Counted from the first letter of the stretch, positions 9,188 to 18,350 are shown. The stretch: DNA of 64,000 nt from Desulfosporosinus youngiae DSM 17734 (GCF_000244895.1 NZ_CM001441.1:2004226-2068225); one strand, 5' to 3'. Translations and numbers: made by a program. The notes: generated by a model from the letters alone, not told the origin.

Positions 9188-9598
9188 ATGTGGCAATGTC
9201 CTAAATGCGGACGGGAGTTCAAGAACACAAACCAAGACCATTACTGCGGCGAACCGCCGAAAACGATTGATTCCTATATTGCCGCCCAACCGGAGGACGT
9301 TCGGCCGTACTTAAATCAAGTGCGGGATACGCTCCGTGATGCGCTTCCAGACGCGGAGGAGCGTATCTCATGGAGTATGCCGACTTATTGGCGCAAACAA
9401 AATATAGTTCATTTTGCGGCATTCAAAAAGCACATCGGACTATACCCCGGCGATAAGGCTGTAGAGCATTTCCTTGAAAGGCTCACGGAATACAAGACAA
9501 GCAAAGGCGCAGTGCAGTTTCCATACCGCATGCCGTTGCCACTCCCGCTTATCGCTGAAATAGCGAAATGGTGTTACGATACCGGAAATTATCACTAA
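9188..9598 (+). CDS. DUF1801 / iron-chaperone-like protein with N-terminal zinc finger
   Basis: 137 residues from the ATG at 9188. The N-terminus has a CPKCG...HYCG zinc-finger-like motif. Residues about 25-135 match the DUF1801 (YdhG/frataxin-like) fold: IDSYIAAQPEDVRPYLNQVRDTLR, EERISWSMPTYW, HIGLYPG and SKGAVQFPYRMPLP. Members are called intracellular iron chaperones in Bacillus, but the biochemical role is poorly established. A GAGGCGA box precedes the start. Confidence 0.78.
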   Translation: MWQCPKCGREFKNTNQDHYCGEPPKTIDSYIAAQPEDVRPYLNQVRDTLRDALPDAEERISWSMPTYWRKQNIVHFAAFKKHIGLYPGDKAVEHFLERLTEYKTSKGAVQFPYRMPLPLPLIAEIAKWCYDTGNYH

Positions 9599-9632
9599 TG
9601 AGGTAGGGTATTGATGGAAGGCCCATTGAAGC

Positions 9633-10199
9633 TTATTGCATATAGGTTGGGTAGGTTTCATTAGGCACACTACCATCAATATAACTAGGTGTAACTGATG
9701 GCGATTCTTCCTTTGCAATAATAGGGATTCTTTCGTTGAAAAGTGATTTATCACCAAACGTAACTATGCTCCAAGAGGCAACTAATCCAGAAATAATATG
9801 TGTTAAAGCATAGGATAGGTTGCTGGTGCCGTCTTTAGGTGAAACCTTGTTGTTGTCAAAACCACTTAATAAGGCATTTACAGCTGAACCAAAAGCAGAA
9901 GCAGTAACCATACCTTTTATTGCCCATTTATTTAATCCAGCTTGAGTAAACATCCAAACCATAAATATTCCGTTTAATACATTTAATCCAAAGGTCATCC
10001 AACCACCTAATAATTGCCCATCCCATTTTTGTGCCTGCCTGCGGCTATTTACCCAAACACCTGCGGCAGTTGTCCAATACGAGCGTTTAGAAATACCTTG
10101 ACGAGCAGATGTGTAATCAAAAAGAGATTGGATAACAAACGTTATACCACCTGCTAAAATGCCTAATAACATACGGTCTTTAGTTTTAGGAAGCTTCAT
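9633..10199 (-). CDS. Membrane protein of unknown function
   Basis: 188 residues with about four hydrophobic segments: MLLGILAGGITFVIQSLF near the N-terminus, MTFGLNVLNGIFMVWMF, GMVTASAFGSAVNALL and YALTHIISGLVASWSIV. The tail (residues 160-188) is hydrophilic and Pro/Ser-rich. The general look is that of small DUF-type integral membrane proteins, but I do not recognise a family with confidence. An AAGGAGA site lies 13 nt upstream of the ATG. It is transcribed alone. Confidence 0.6.
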   Translation of the reverse strand: MKLPKTKDRMLLGILAGGITFVIQSLFDYTSARQGISKRSYWTTAAGVWVNSRRQAQKWDGQLLGGWMTFGLNVLNGIFMVWMFTQAGLNKWAIKGMVTASAFGSAVNALLSGFDNNKVSPKDGTSNLSYALTHIISGLVASWSIVTFGDKSLFNERIPIIAKEESPSVTPSYIDGSVPNETYPTYMQ

Positions 10200-10492
10200 A
10201 GTCTATGACATCTCCTTTCCGTGTTAGTCTGCTCAATAATTCTCTGTTTTCACATGAAATGTTTTCCGTTATATCCATCAATTAGGGGATGCCTTGAGTC
10301 TTTATTCTGGGATTCTGTAACTGAGATGAATAGCTATTGTATACTCTAAGACAAGACTGATTTTACAAAAATTTATATTTAAAATACGCTGTTTTCGTAA
10401 ATATTGTTGCTTATTAAAGGTTTCTGTAAAATGGGATCAGGTGATAATTCAACATTTTTAGATGAAGATATTTCGAATTGGAGGAATTGAAA

Positions 10493-10687
10493 ATGGATAG
10501 ATGGGAATACAAAACTGTTACTTTTGATGCTAAGGGGTTGTTTAAATCAAAGTTTGAATTTGATGAATTTGATGTAGAGTTGAGTAAACTCGGCAACGAA
10601 GGTTGGGAACTTGTAACTATGGTAACCCCTATATCTGCTAGTGGATATACAGTTAAACTAGTAGCTACCTTTAAGCGTAAAAAATAA
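10493..10687 (+). CDS. DUF4177 small protein
   Basis: 64 residues: MDRWEYKTVTFDAKG, then LSKLGNEGWELVTMV and a C-terminal VATFKRK. The W-E-Y-K-T...LNxLGxEGWELV pattern is the DUF4177 signature, a small beta-rich domain of unknown role. The ATG at 10493 follows GGAGG with correct spacing; the earlier in-frame ATG at 10478 lacks a site. Confidence 0.8.
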   Translation: MDRWEYKTVTFDAKGLFKSKFEFDEFDVELSKLGNEGWELVTMVTPISASGYTVKLVATFKRKK

Positions 10688-10808
10688 GTAGGGTACTGTA
10701 TCGACACGGTTCTGGAATAAGCTTCTTCGGACATTATTTTTGTATCCTCAAGGCATGTTGAGTGCGTAATAATGATGACATATTGTGGTTCCAAAGGCGG
10801 AAGATATT

Positions 10809-10871
10809 AAAACGGCCGGTTTTTCATCAGAGCTGACTCGCATTGCTCTGATAAAAGACCGGCCGTTTTTC
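10809..10871. terminator. Long bidirectional terminator
   Basis: An extended imperfect stem (AAAACGGCCGG... / ...CCGGCCGTTTTT plus an inner ATCAGAGC / GCTCTGAT) with T runs on both strands. It ends the minus-strand methyltransferase operon. Confidence 0.8.
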
Positions 10872-10934
10872 TGCTCTTTTATCATCTGAAGGAAGCCGGG
10901 CGGCAAAGTTCCGACCCGGGGAACACGAACACCA

Positions 10935-11729
10935 TTACTCCTCCAAAGCCTCTCCTCGAAAGGCTTTTATATAACCCCGGGCAAAACGGTCTTTGCCCAG
11001 AAGCAGATTTGCCGCCGTTATCGCGGTAGTTAATTTGCAGTCCGTCGGGTCCATAATTGCGGCGTCCATTCCGTTAACCATACAAGCCGTTAAGAAATAG
11101 CGATTGATTATTTTGCGCTTTGGTAAGTCGTGAGATACATTACTTAAGCCGGATATAGTCTTGACGTTATAGACTTTTTTGATTTCTTCAAGACAGCGAA
11201 AAAAGATCACGCCATTTTCACTATTAACCGCCAAGGGAAGTACTAAAGGATCGATATAGACATCTTCCTCTATATTCACCTTAGCCCGCCTTAATTCATC
11301 AACGAGCTGCCCGGCAATTGCTATGCGCTCTTCCGCGGTCTTAGGGATACCGCTGTCATTTAAAGTCAAACCCACGACTGCACAGCTGAATTCACTGATC
11401 AGCGGGAGCATTCCATTTAGACGGCTGGTTTCCATACTAATAGAGTTAAGCATTGCTTTGCCACGGTGCAGCTTTAACCCTGCTCTAATGACCTCGGGAT
11501 CCGTTGCATCAATGCAGAGAGGAACATCCACGACCTCTTGTAAAACCTTCACGGCCCATTCCATGTCGTCTAATTCGTTGTTTCCCTGGGCTGTATTAAG
11601 ATCCAAATAGCTGGCGCCCCCGGCAACCTGACGGCGGGCCAGGTCCTGAACAAACTCCACATTTCTGGTCTTAATGGCTTCCCTCACCGACGGAATCGTA
11701 CTATTGAGTTTCTCACCGACGATTAACAT
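10935..11729 (-). CDS. Methyltetrahydrofolate:corrinoid methyltransferase (MT II of O-demethylase; MtvA/OdmD/AcsE-like)
   Basis: 264 residues, the usual length of the pterin-binding methyltransferase fold. It begins MLIVGEKLNSTIPSV and has A-G-G-A-S-Y-L-D-L-N (residues about 37-46), VPLCIDATDP, LNSISMETSRL and GLTLNDSGIPKTAEER. These are the dihydropteroate-synthase-like strands that bind (methyl)tetrahydrofolate in AcsE-type enzymes. It should move the methyl group from the corrinoid protein to tetrahydrofolate, feeding the Wood-Ljungdahl pathway. It is the last gene of the minus-strand operon, just before the terminator. Confidence 0.88.
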   Translation of the reverse strand: MLIVGEKLNSTIPSVREAIKTRNVEFVQDLARRQVAGGASYLDLNTAQGNNELDDMEWAVKVLQEVVDVPLCIDATDPEVIRAGLKLHRGKAMLNSISMETSRLNGMLPLISEFSCAVVGLTLNDSGIPKTAEERIAIAGQLVDELRRAKVNIEEDVYIDPLVLPLAVNSENGVIFFRCLEEIKKVYNVKTISGLSNVSHDLPKRKIINRYFLTACMVNGMDAAIMDPTDCKLTTAITAANLLLGKDRFARGYIKAFRGEALEE

Positions 11730-11775
11730 TCTAATTTACCTCCAATGGATCAAATATTGTCTCCGGCCTAAGGGT

Positions 11776-12975
11776 CTATGTCATCTCCTTTTTCCGGCTC
11801 ACCGCGGCAAACCCTAAGGAAGCCGCAATCGCTGCGGTTAGAAGAATAGCGATGGGGATGGACGCAGTTCCCCAATTGCCTTGGGCATTATTGACAACGA
11901 ACCCCACAACCGGGGGACCAAGCATAAAACCTGCATTGAATAGAAGATTCAAGATTGCCATAGCTAAACCGGCTAACCGGGGTGAGCATACAGCCTCCGG
12001 AGCTAGGGTAAAGGTAGCTGTCGGGTAAAATCCTACTATCAAACCTGTGAGAATCATCCAGGGTAAAATTAAACTCGCTGAGCCTATCAAAAAGGCATAA
12101 CCATAAAAAATCAGAGTAAAGACCGCGCTGATCAGCAGAATAGCCTTAGGCTTTTTGAAATAGTCAATGGCCCAGCCGGCCAGTACAGTGGTTAAGATGC
12201 TGCACATAGGACTTATACTAGTGTAAAAATTGGCGGTTCCGGGGGGGATTCCATGGACATCCGTAAAAAAACGCGGAGCCCAAGTCGTAAATCCGGCATT
12301 GGCAAAACCAAAAGCGCCAAAGCCAAGAGCCAAAAGCCAAATAGCGGGGCTTTTGAACCCGGCCGCATAGGATACCTGCGGGTTTTCTTCCACTGCCTTT
12401 TGTGTATCTGCCTTACTATCCCCGGGACTTGTCACTACGCCCCAATAAACAACTAAAGCAACCAGCGCCGCCAAAGAACCAAACCACCAAACCCCCTGCC
12501 AATTGTAGGCTGATTTTAACGGGTTAGCCAGGTTAAAGATTAGAAAACTGCCAAGCGGTACCCATGACGCCCAAATTCCCATAGGCAGACCTCTTTGGGC
12601 CGGGGGAAACCACATGGCGATGACAGCGGGGGCCACAACAGCGATGAGCCCTAAGCCAATCCCCTCGATGGTCCTCCCCAATAGCAACATGGCAGCGCTT
12701 TCGGCAACCGCCCCCAGCGTTGAACCGATAATGGTGCAAATCAAGGCGATCATTCCGCCGCTCTTTGGTCCAAGCCGGTCCAGAATAAGAGCTGCCGGCA
12801 GGGAGAGAACCACCCCTGCCACGGCAAAAACCGACATTAGCCATCCCCCTAAAGTCAAGTCAATCTGCAACTGATCAAGCAGCATATCCATGACGGGGGG
12901 AACTTTAAATTGATTGATTACCACTGCAACACTAGCTAAGTAGACCGCCCACATAACCGCCCAAGCCTTCCGCAT
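11776..12975 (-). CDS. MFS transporter, probable substrate importer of the O-demethylase operon
   Basis: About 399 residues with 12 hydrophobic segments. The motif LILDRLGPKSGGMIA between helices 2 and 3 and WFPPAQRGLPMGIWASWVPLG in the middle are typical of the anion/organic-acid (CynX/NarK/OFA-like) branch. Three ATG codons stand in a row; the last (12975) is best spaced from AAAGGAG. Its position between the corrinoid protein and MT II suggests uptake of the methylated substrate, for example a methoxylated aromatic acid. That substrate is inference only. Confidence 0.8.
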   Translation of the reverse strand: MRKAWAVMWAVYLASVAVVINQFKVPPVMDMLLDQLQIDLTLGGWLMSVFAVAGVVLSLPAALILDRLGPKSGGMIALICTIIGSTLGAVAESAAMLLLGRTIEGIGLGLIAVVAPAVIAMWFPPAQRGLPMGIWASWVPLGSFLIFNLANPLKSAYNWQGVWWFGSLAALVALVVYWGVVTSPGDSKADTQKAVEENPQVSYAAGFKSPAIWLLALGFGAFGFANAGFTTWAPRFFTDVHGIPPGTANFYTSISPMCSILTTVLAGWAIDYFKKPKAILLISAVFTLIFYGYAFLIGSASLILPWMILTGLIVGFYPTATFTLAPEAVCSPRLAGLAMAILNLLFNAGFMLGPPVVGFVVNNAQGNWGTASIPIAILLTAAIAASLGFAAVSRKKEMT

Positions 12976-13026
12976 CATCATACTCCTTTACCAGACATAT
13001 TCAACTTTAAAATGCCTGCCTTGGCG

Positions 13027-13656
13027 CTAACCCGCAAAAACTTGATTGGCGTACTTGACGGCATCGCTGGCTCCGACCCCGATAAAATCGGCTCCGACAT
13101 TGTTTTTAACGATTTCGTCCACGTAGTTTCCACCGATGATAACTTTAGTTTGCAAACCGGCATTTCTAATCGCTGTGATCGTATCCTTCATGGCAGGCTG
13201 GCAACCCGTCAAAAGGACGCTCATTCCTACCAAAGGGGCATTGTGTTCCTTAATTGCGTCGACAAACTTGTCCGCAGGAACGTCTACCCCGAGATCGATA
13301 ACATTATAGCCCGCTCCCTTGAGCAGCATAACCACAATGTTTTTCCCCAGGTCGTGCACATCCCCATGAACCGTCCCGATGACAACATCGCCGCGATGTT
13401 CCTGATTCACGCCGCCTAAGTGCGGCTCTAAAAGGTCCATGGCACCTTTCATGGCTTCACCGGCCAAAATAAGTTCGCTTAAAAAATAGTCGCCCGCTTC
13501 AAAGCGGCTTCCTACCTCACTCATGCCTTCCTGTAAGGATCTTACGATCTCCAAGGGTTTGGTTCCGCCGTCCAAACGCTGTTTAACTAATTCAATCGCT
13601 TTATCATCTTCTAATTCGGCAATAGCACTTGCCAGTGGTTCCGATAATTTTGCCAT
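13027..13656 (-). CDS. Corrinoid (methyl-B12 carrier) protein of methyltransferase system
   Basis: 209 residues, standard for MtaC/MtbC/OdmA-type carriers. Residues about 1-85 form the helical cap (IELVKQRLDGGTKPLEIVRSLQEGM). The Rossmann-like B12 domain follows, with DVHDLG (the D-x-H-x-x-G motif whose His ligates cobalt), then VGMSVLLTGC and IIGGNYV. It carries the methyl group between the UroD-like methyltransferase and the tetrahydrofolate enzyme. Oxidised Co(II) would be reactivated by the divergently encoded RACo. A GGAGGG site precedes the ATG. Confidence 0.92.
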   Translation of the reverse strand: MAKLSEPLASAIAELEDDKAIELVKQRLDGGTKPLEIVRSLQEGMSEVGSRFEAGDYFLSELILAGEAMKGAMDLLEPHLGGVNQEHRGDVVIGTVHGDVHDLGKNIVVMLLKGAGYNVIDLGVDVPADKFVDAIKEHNAPLVGMSVLLTGCQPAMKDTITAIRNAGLQTKVIIGGNYVDEIVKNNVGADFIGVGASDAVKYANQVFAG

Positions 13657-13699
13657 TTATTAAACCCTCCAATCGCATTTACTTGCCACCTTATTGGCT

Positions 13700-13876
13700 T
13701 TAGCGGTGTACCCAAAACCAAAGATAAGCGTAAGCCATCGCATCAAGCTGTTCCCATTCCTTTTTGACTATCTCTTTATTGCCTAAAATCTCGCCGAACT
13801 CTTTAGCCTTTTGATCCCAGGGGACACATACGCCGGGTCCCATGCCTTTGGTATTAACTTTATTCGTGTCTGTCAT
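13700..13876 (-). CDS. Small 58-residue protein in O-demethylase operon
   Basis: An unlisted short gene in the gap between the corrinoid protein and the UroD-like methyltransferase. ATG at 13876 is preceded by a near-perfect GGGGAGGT with 7-nt spacing and the frame runs 58 codons to TAA. The product starts MTDTNKVNTKGMGPGVCVPW and ends AYAYLWFWVHR. It has a single Cys, a G-E-I-L-G-N-K segment and an aromatic tail. I do not recognise the family. Gene order and ribosome-binding site argue that it is translated with the methyltransferase and may be a small subunit or assembly factor. Confidence 0.7.
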   Translation of the reverse strand: MTDTNKVNTKGMGPGVCVPWDQKAKEFGEILGNKEIVKKEWEQLDAMAYAYLWFWVHR

Positions 13877-13893
13877 CAAGCTTACCTCCCCTT

Positions 13894-15069
13894 TTAGTAC
13901 ACCCCGTACTTCCTAGTCGCTTCTATTAAAGCTTCCATGTTTTCGGCCTTTACATCCATCTGCATAACCCCGCCGGTATCCATGATAAAGCCGCCGTCCT
14001 GGGCGTATTCGTCAATTAAGCGTTTACAGTACTCACTGACCTCTTCCGGTTTTCCGTAAGCCATCAAGGTGTTGGGAACATTGCCGCTCAGGCAGAATCT
14101 TCCGCCCAGGATTTCTTTGGCCTTAGCCATATCCGTAGTATCGACATGAAAAACAATGCTTTTATCCGGCAACTCGGCGATTTTTTCCAGATAGGGCGTC
14201 CAGTTGCCTTCGGCATAAAAGAGCACCCGTTTTCCCTGGTTCCACAGTTCCTCAATCACTGCTTTGAGACTCGGCCAATAGAAAGTATCCCATTGTTTAG
14301 GATTAAGGAAAGGATAACTGCCGCGGTGAAGGGGGAAGAAGGCTGGTAAAACCGTATCTCCTCCTGCTGTGGCCATTGCAAAATAAGCATTATGGGAAAT
14401 TAACATGTCCATAGCTGCTGTTACTTTATCCGGCTGTTTACGCATGTCCAGCATAACTCCCGTCAAACCGCGCAGGGTATCCCCTAAGGTATCAAAGGGT
14501 GCTTTGCCAATTCCGGATATAGCCGAAGTGACCCCAAATTCCTGGGCCCAGGAAGCTCCGCCCTGCTGCATAGCCCCATTATTCAGCATGAAACCGATGG
14601 CGCCTTTGATTAAAGCAATATTGGCACGGTAGGAACCGGGTTCTGCGAACTCCTCATGAATTCGCGGCAGAAAATTATTCAGAATCCATTTGGTTGGGTC
14701 AGCAATAAAATCGTCATAGTCATTGGCTTCCATGTACTCGCCTTCAACATATTGGAATTGACGGTTTTCTTCCAATTGTCTGCCGGCAAAGCGGTAATAA
14801 ACCGCTCCCACCGCATCATGCATCGAAGCCCACCATAGGCTGGGAGGGCTGAGAATAGCATCAATATCAAAATCTTTCAGGAACTTGTTAACAGATCCCA
14901 TGTTTTTGTCCAATTCGTAATAGATTTCCTGAGGGCTTAAACCAACATGTTTAGCGACAAATTCACTGGGGTTGAGCCGAATTGGAACCTTATCCGGTTT
15001 TCCCATGTCCATAGCCGTGGTATATCGTTTGAGCTTTGCTTGGTGCTGTCCGTCTTTTTCCGCTGGCAT
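13894..15069 (-). CDS. UroD-family methyltransferase (MT I, substrate:corrinoid)
   Basis: 391 residues with the uroporphyrinogen-decarboxylase-like TIM barrel used by O-demethylase and MtaA/MtbA-type methyltransferases. Visible features: KRYTTAMDMGKPDKVPI at the N-terminus, RGSYPFLNPKQWDTFYWPSLK, RVLFYAEGNWTPYLEKIAELP, IVFHVDTTDM, FCLSGNVPNTLM and a C-terminal GGFIMDTGG. With the adjacent carrier, tetrahydrofolate methyltransferase and RACo this makes a full O-demethylase-type system, comparable to Moorella MtvB or Acetobacterium OdmB. The methyl donor cannot be deduced. AGGAGG lies 9 nt before the ATG. Confidence 0.85.
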   Translation of the reverse strand: MPAEKDGQHQAKLKRYTTAMDMGKPDKVPIRLNPSEFVAKHVGLSPQEIYYELDKNMGSVNKFLKDFDIDAILSPPSLWWASMHDAVGAVYYRFAGRQLEENRQFQYVEGEYMEANDYDDFIADPTKWILNNFLPRIHEEFAEPGSYRANIALIKGAIGFMLNNGAMQQGGASWAQEFGVTSAISGIGKAPFDTLGDTLRGLTGVMLDMRKQPDKVTAAMDMLISHNAYFAMATAGGDTVLPAFFPLHRGSYPFLNPKQWDTFYWPSLKAVIEELWNQGKRVLFYAEGNWTPYLEKIAELPDKSIVFHVDTTDMAKAKEILGGRFCLSGNVPNTLMAYGKPEEVSEYCKRLIDEYAQDGGFIMDTGGVMQMDVKAENMEALIEATRKYGVY

Positions 15070-15097
15070 TTATGTAACCTCCTGTCATTAGGTCAAT

Positions 15098-15110
15098 ATG
15101 GTTGAACCAT
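15098..15110. promoter_or_regulatory. Palindrome in divergent promoter region
   Basis: ATGGTT-G-AACCAT, a perfect 13-nt dyad between the divergent methyltransferase operon and RACo gene, just upstream of the former's ribosome-binding site. It may be an operator. The 250-bp region has no sigma-54 element on either strand, unlike the mutase islands. Confidence 0.35.
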
Positions 15111-15319
15111 AACAAAGTTTATTATGCGCAAAAGCCATATTTATAAACTCGAAAGGAAAATGCCTGCAAAGGAATTCGTTATCTTATCTTTGAGTAAGCA
15201 AAGATTGTTCCGGGTATTTTATGTATAAATTAATGAACAGTTTAGAATTAAAAGTTAGTATAAAAGGATTCCTAATGACGAATTGTCCGCCGTAAGGCTA
15301 TAGAAAGGGGAAAATAACC

Positions 15320-17134
15320 ATGGTTGACGTTACTTTTTTACCCTCCAGTCAAAAGGTTAGTGTTCCGCAAGGAAGCACAATTTTACAGGCGGCTATTGAA
15401 GCCGGGGTTCGCGTAGAAAGTACCTGCGGCGGAAAAGGAACCTGCGGCAAATGTAAAGTTCAACTATCAATGAAACATCTCTCACCTATTTCCAAAGTCG
15501 AAACAAGGTTTTTAAGTGCAATGGAACTGGAAGAGGGCTTTGTGTTAGCCTGTCAACGTGAACTACACACGAATACCGTTGTTAAGGTGCAAGAACAAAA
15601 AGAGGTTTTAAGCAGAAAAACGGATTTAAAATCAACCAAGGAAAAAGTCGCTTTAGCCCTAAGTTTAAGCAAGCATTTTCTTTCGCTTACACCTCCCGGT
15701 GTTGAGGACCAAACCCCGGATTGGGAGCGGGTTACAAATGCTTTACCATTCCGGGATATTCCATTTGATCGATCCCTGGCAGCGACGCTGCCCTCCGTAT
15801 TGCGCCGGGAAAATTTTCGTGTAACTGTGGTTCTTGATCACCGGGAGATTGTTTCCATCGAGCCGGGGGATACCCGCAGCCGCTCTTTTGGCCTGGCAAT
15901 CGATATTGGGACGACAACAGTAGTAGCCTACCTTCTGGATCTTAATCAAGGTATCGTACTCGGGAATGCTGCTGTGACAAATCCGCAAGCCGTTTTCGGG
16001 GCAGATGTTATCTCACGGATTACTCACGCCGCCAGTAATCCCAATGGACTTTTACAACTGCAGGAAAAAGTAATCGGCGGCCTTAACCACCTAATTGGGG
16101 ATCTATGTCAAAAGTATGGGGTAAAAGCGGAAGAAATTTATCAGGCGACGGTGGTGGGCAATACCACGATGAGCCACCTGTTTTTAGGCATAGATCCGAC
16201 TTATCTGGCCCCCGCACCCTTTATTCCGGTTTTCTGTCAACCGGTTGAGATAAAGGCCAAAGAATTGGGGCTCAAGATTCTGGCTGCCGGCAAGGTATTT
16301 GTTTTACCGAATGTAGCCGGTTATGTGGGCTCGGATACCATAGGGGCCGCTCTGGCCGTAAAGATCGATCAGTTATCGGGGATAACCCTGGTTATTGATA
16401 TCGGCACGAACGGAGAAATGATTCTAGCGGGCAAGGGTAAGCTATTTACTTGCTCGACTGCGGCCGGTCCGGCCTTTGAAGGTGCCGAGATTAAATTTGG
16501 CATGCGTGCAGCCGAGGGAGCCATTGAAGGAGTTAGGATCCGGGAAGATGTAGAACTTAAGATTATAGCGGACGCCAGGCCTAGAGGAATTTGCGGTTCG
16601 GGACTTATTGACGCCATAGCTGAGATGGCCCGGGTTGGCATTTTAGACAAATCCGGGCGCATGGCCGGAACTCCAACCGTGTTAGAACAGCTCTCTCCCA
16701 AATTACGAGCGCGAATACGCGGAAAAGAATTTGTCCTTGTCTGGGCCGGTGAAACGGAAATGGGTGAGGACATTGTTTTAACTCAAAAGGATATAAGAGA
16801 ACTGCAGTTAGCTAAGGCCGCGATTATGGCAGGAGTCAGGATCTTGTTAAAGGAAATGGATGTTGAAATGAACGAAATCCAGCAAGTCCTCTTAGCCGGG
16901 GCCTTTGGCAACTTTATTAAAAAGGAAAGTGCTTTAGGTATCGGCTTGCTGCCGAAACTGCCCCCTGAGCGGATATCGGCAATCGGTAATGCCGCCGGCG
17001 ATGGGGCAAAGATGGCCTTACTGTCCGTTGAAGAAAGAGAAAGAGCCAAAAAAATCGCCCTCCAGGCGGAACACATTGAGCTTTCCAATAAGAAGGAATT
17101 TCAGGATCAATTTATTAAGTCGCTGGGATTTTGA
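15320..17134 (+). CDS. Corrinoid-protein reactivating ATPase RACo (ferredoxin-ASKHA)
   Basis: 604 residues. The N-terminal domain is a [2Fe-2S] ferredoxin with Cys36, Cys42, Cys45 and Cys78 (C-x5-C-x2-C-xn-C). After a linker, the ASKHA ATPase part begins near residue 190 with AIDIGTTTVVAYLLDL (phosphate-binding loop). It continues with VVGNTTMSHLFLG, VIDIGTNGEMIL and VLLAGAFGNFI. Such proteins use ATP to drive one-electron reduction of inactive Co(II) carrier to Co(I). The gene is divergent from the methyltransferase operon it would serve. Length and domain order are standard. Confidence 0.92.
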   Translation: MVDVTFLPSSQKVSVPQGSTILQAAIEAGVRVESTCGGKGTCGKCKVQLSMKHLSPISKVETRFLSAMELEEGFVLACQRELHTNTVVKVQEQKEVLSRKTDLKSTKEKVALALSLSKHFLSLTPPGVEDQTPDWERVTNALPFRDIPFDRSLAATLPSVLRRENFRVTVVLDHREIVSIEPGDTRSRSFGLAIDIGTTTVVAYLLDLNQGIVLGNAAVTNPQAVFGADVISRITHAASNPNGLLQLQEKVIGGLNHLIGDLCQKYGVKAEEIYQATVVGNTTMSHLFLGIDPTYLAPAPFIPVFCQPVEIKAKELGLKILAAGKVFVLPNVAGYVGSDTIGAALAVKIDQLSGITLVIDIGTNGEMILAGKGKLFTCSTAAGPAFEGAEIKFGMRAAEGAIEGVRIREDVELKIIADARPRGICGSGLIDAIAEMARVGILDKSGRMAGTPTVLEQLSPKLRARIRGKEFVLVWAGETEMGEDIVLTQKDIRELQLAKAAIMAGVRILLKEMDVEMNEIQQVLLAGAFGNFIKKESALGIGLLPKLPPERISAIGNAAGDGAKMALLSVEERERAKKIALQAEHIELSNKKEFQDQFIKSLGF

Positions 17135-17386
17135 CCTTTCTTCTAAATTCTGATATTAAATAAAAACACTTCCTTTTTGGAAGTGCGGAGGAAACGTTTT
17201 TTATTCTATAATTGTCACAATGTCACAAGTTACTATTCATGTACATCACACCGGAAGAACTCCGCTGGCTAGCGCCATTGAAGCCAACCCCTCATCCTCC
17301 TCGATGTCCCGGAAGAACTGCGTGAGGACTTTATCGCCCACAACGATGTCGGAAACATGTCAAATTGATAGGTAACCTACATACGT

Positions 17387-17500
17387 TCAATCTTGATGAT
17401 TGCCTTCCTTAAGACCTAACTCCAAATATTCGGCGCCGAATTTATGCATCATTTCAAGTATTGGGATAATATTTTTCCCTAATTCAGTTAACCAGAGCCA
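17387..17500 (-). pseudogene. C-terminal remnant of an HxlR-type regulator
   Basis: A minus-strand frame reads W-L-T-E-L-G-K-N-I-I-P-I-L-E-M-M, then HKFGAEYLE, ending at a TGA. This is the wing and last helix of HxlR regulators (LTExGxxLxPIL). The DNA-binding half is missing. The remaining 17135-17677 sequence has a weak stem-loop (CACTTCC / GGAAGTG at 17167-17185) and one short frame (17301-17366) without clear identity. Confidence 0.5.
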
Positions 17501-17677
17501 ATGGACAAGAATCATACTTCAAACATTTATCGTTCATAAAACAGTCATCGTGTTTCTTAAAATCATTTGAGTGCCTTATGAAAAACATTCCTCAAGGGAT
17601 TCATCCGGAGCCATGGGCCGGTTTTTTATCGCCCATCTTTCATGATAGAATAGTATCGTGAAAAGGGAGGACTGTTC

Positions 17678-18349
17678 ATGCATAAGATCCTGATTGTCGA
17701 AGACGATTCCGTCATTGCCAGAGCGATTAAAAACCATATGGGGACATGGGGGTGGGAAGGGGAATGTGTGACCGACTTCGAGCGGGTGATGTCTCTGTTT
17801 GTCTCCTACAATCCCCAGCTTGTGCTCCTGGACATCTCGCTGCCTTTTTACAATGGCTACCACTGGTGCAGCGAGATCCGCAAGGTGTCCAAGGTACCGA
17901 TCATCTTTATCTCCTCCGCTGCCGATAATATGAACATCGTCATGGCGGTTAATATGGGCGGTGACGATTTTATTGCCAAGCCTTTTAACCTGAGTGTCCT
18001 GACGGCCAAGGTGCAGGCCATGCTGCGCCGGACCTATGATTTTGCCGGACAGACCGATTTGTTGGAGCACCGGGGAGCCATCCTCAATACCGGCGATGCA
18101 TCCTTAACCTATAACGACATCAAGGTTGAGCTGAGCAAGAACGATTATAAGATCCTGAAAATGCTGCTGGAGAATAAAGGGAAGGCAGTCGGCCGTGAAG
18201 CAATCATGGCCCGCCTGTGGGAAACGGACAGTTATATTGACGAAAACACCCTGACGGTCAACATGACCCGGCTGCGCAAAAAACTGGAGAGGGCAGGGCT
18301 GGCCGGCTTTATTGTAACCAAAAAAGGGATAGGGTATATGGTGACGTGA
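17678..18349 (+). CDS. OmpR-family response regulator, BceR-like
   Basis: 223 residues. The receiver domain (1-120) has the acidic pair EDD, the phospho-acceptor Asp in LVLLDISLPFYNG and the Lys in DDFIAKPF. A winged-helix DNA-binding domain (about 130-223) ends ENTLTVNMTRLRKKLE...GIGYMV. The histidine kinase gene follows after 1 nt. Together they resemble the peptide-antibiotic sensing BceRS class, whose usual partner is a BceAB transporter; such a transporter lies 12 kb downstream. Confidence 0.9.
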   Translation: MHKILIVEDDSVIARAIKNHMGTWGWEGECVTDFERVMSLFVSYNPQLVLLDISLPFYNGYHWCSEIRKVSKVPIIFISSAADNMNIVMAVNMGGDDFIAKPFNLSVLTAKVQAMLRRTYDFAGQTDLLEHRGAILNTGDASLTYNDIKVELSKNDYKILKMLLENKGKAVGREAIMARLWETDSYIDENTLTVNMTRLRKKLERAGLAGFIVTKKGIGYMVT

Positions 18350-18350
18350 T

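Noticed and set aside
15070-15319. Sigma-54 promoter for the O-demethylase operon or RACo
   Set aside because: TGG and GC elements occur near 15140 on the minus strand but at the wrong spacing (5 or 7 nt instead of 10).
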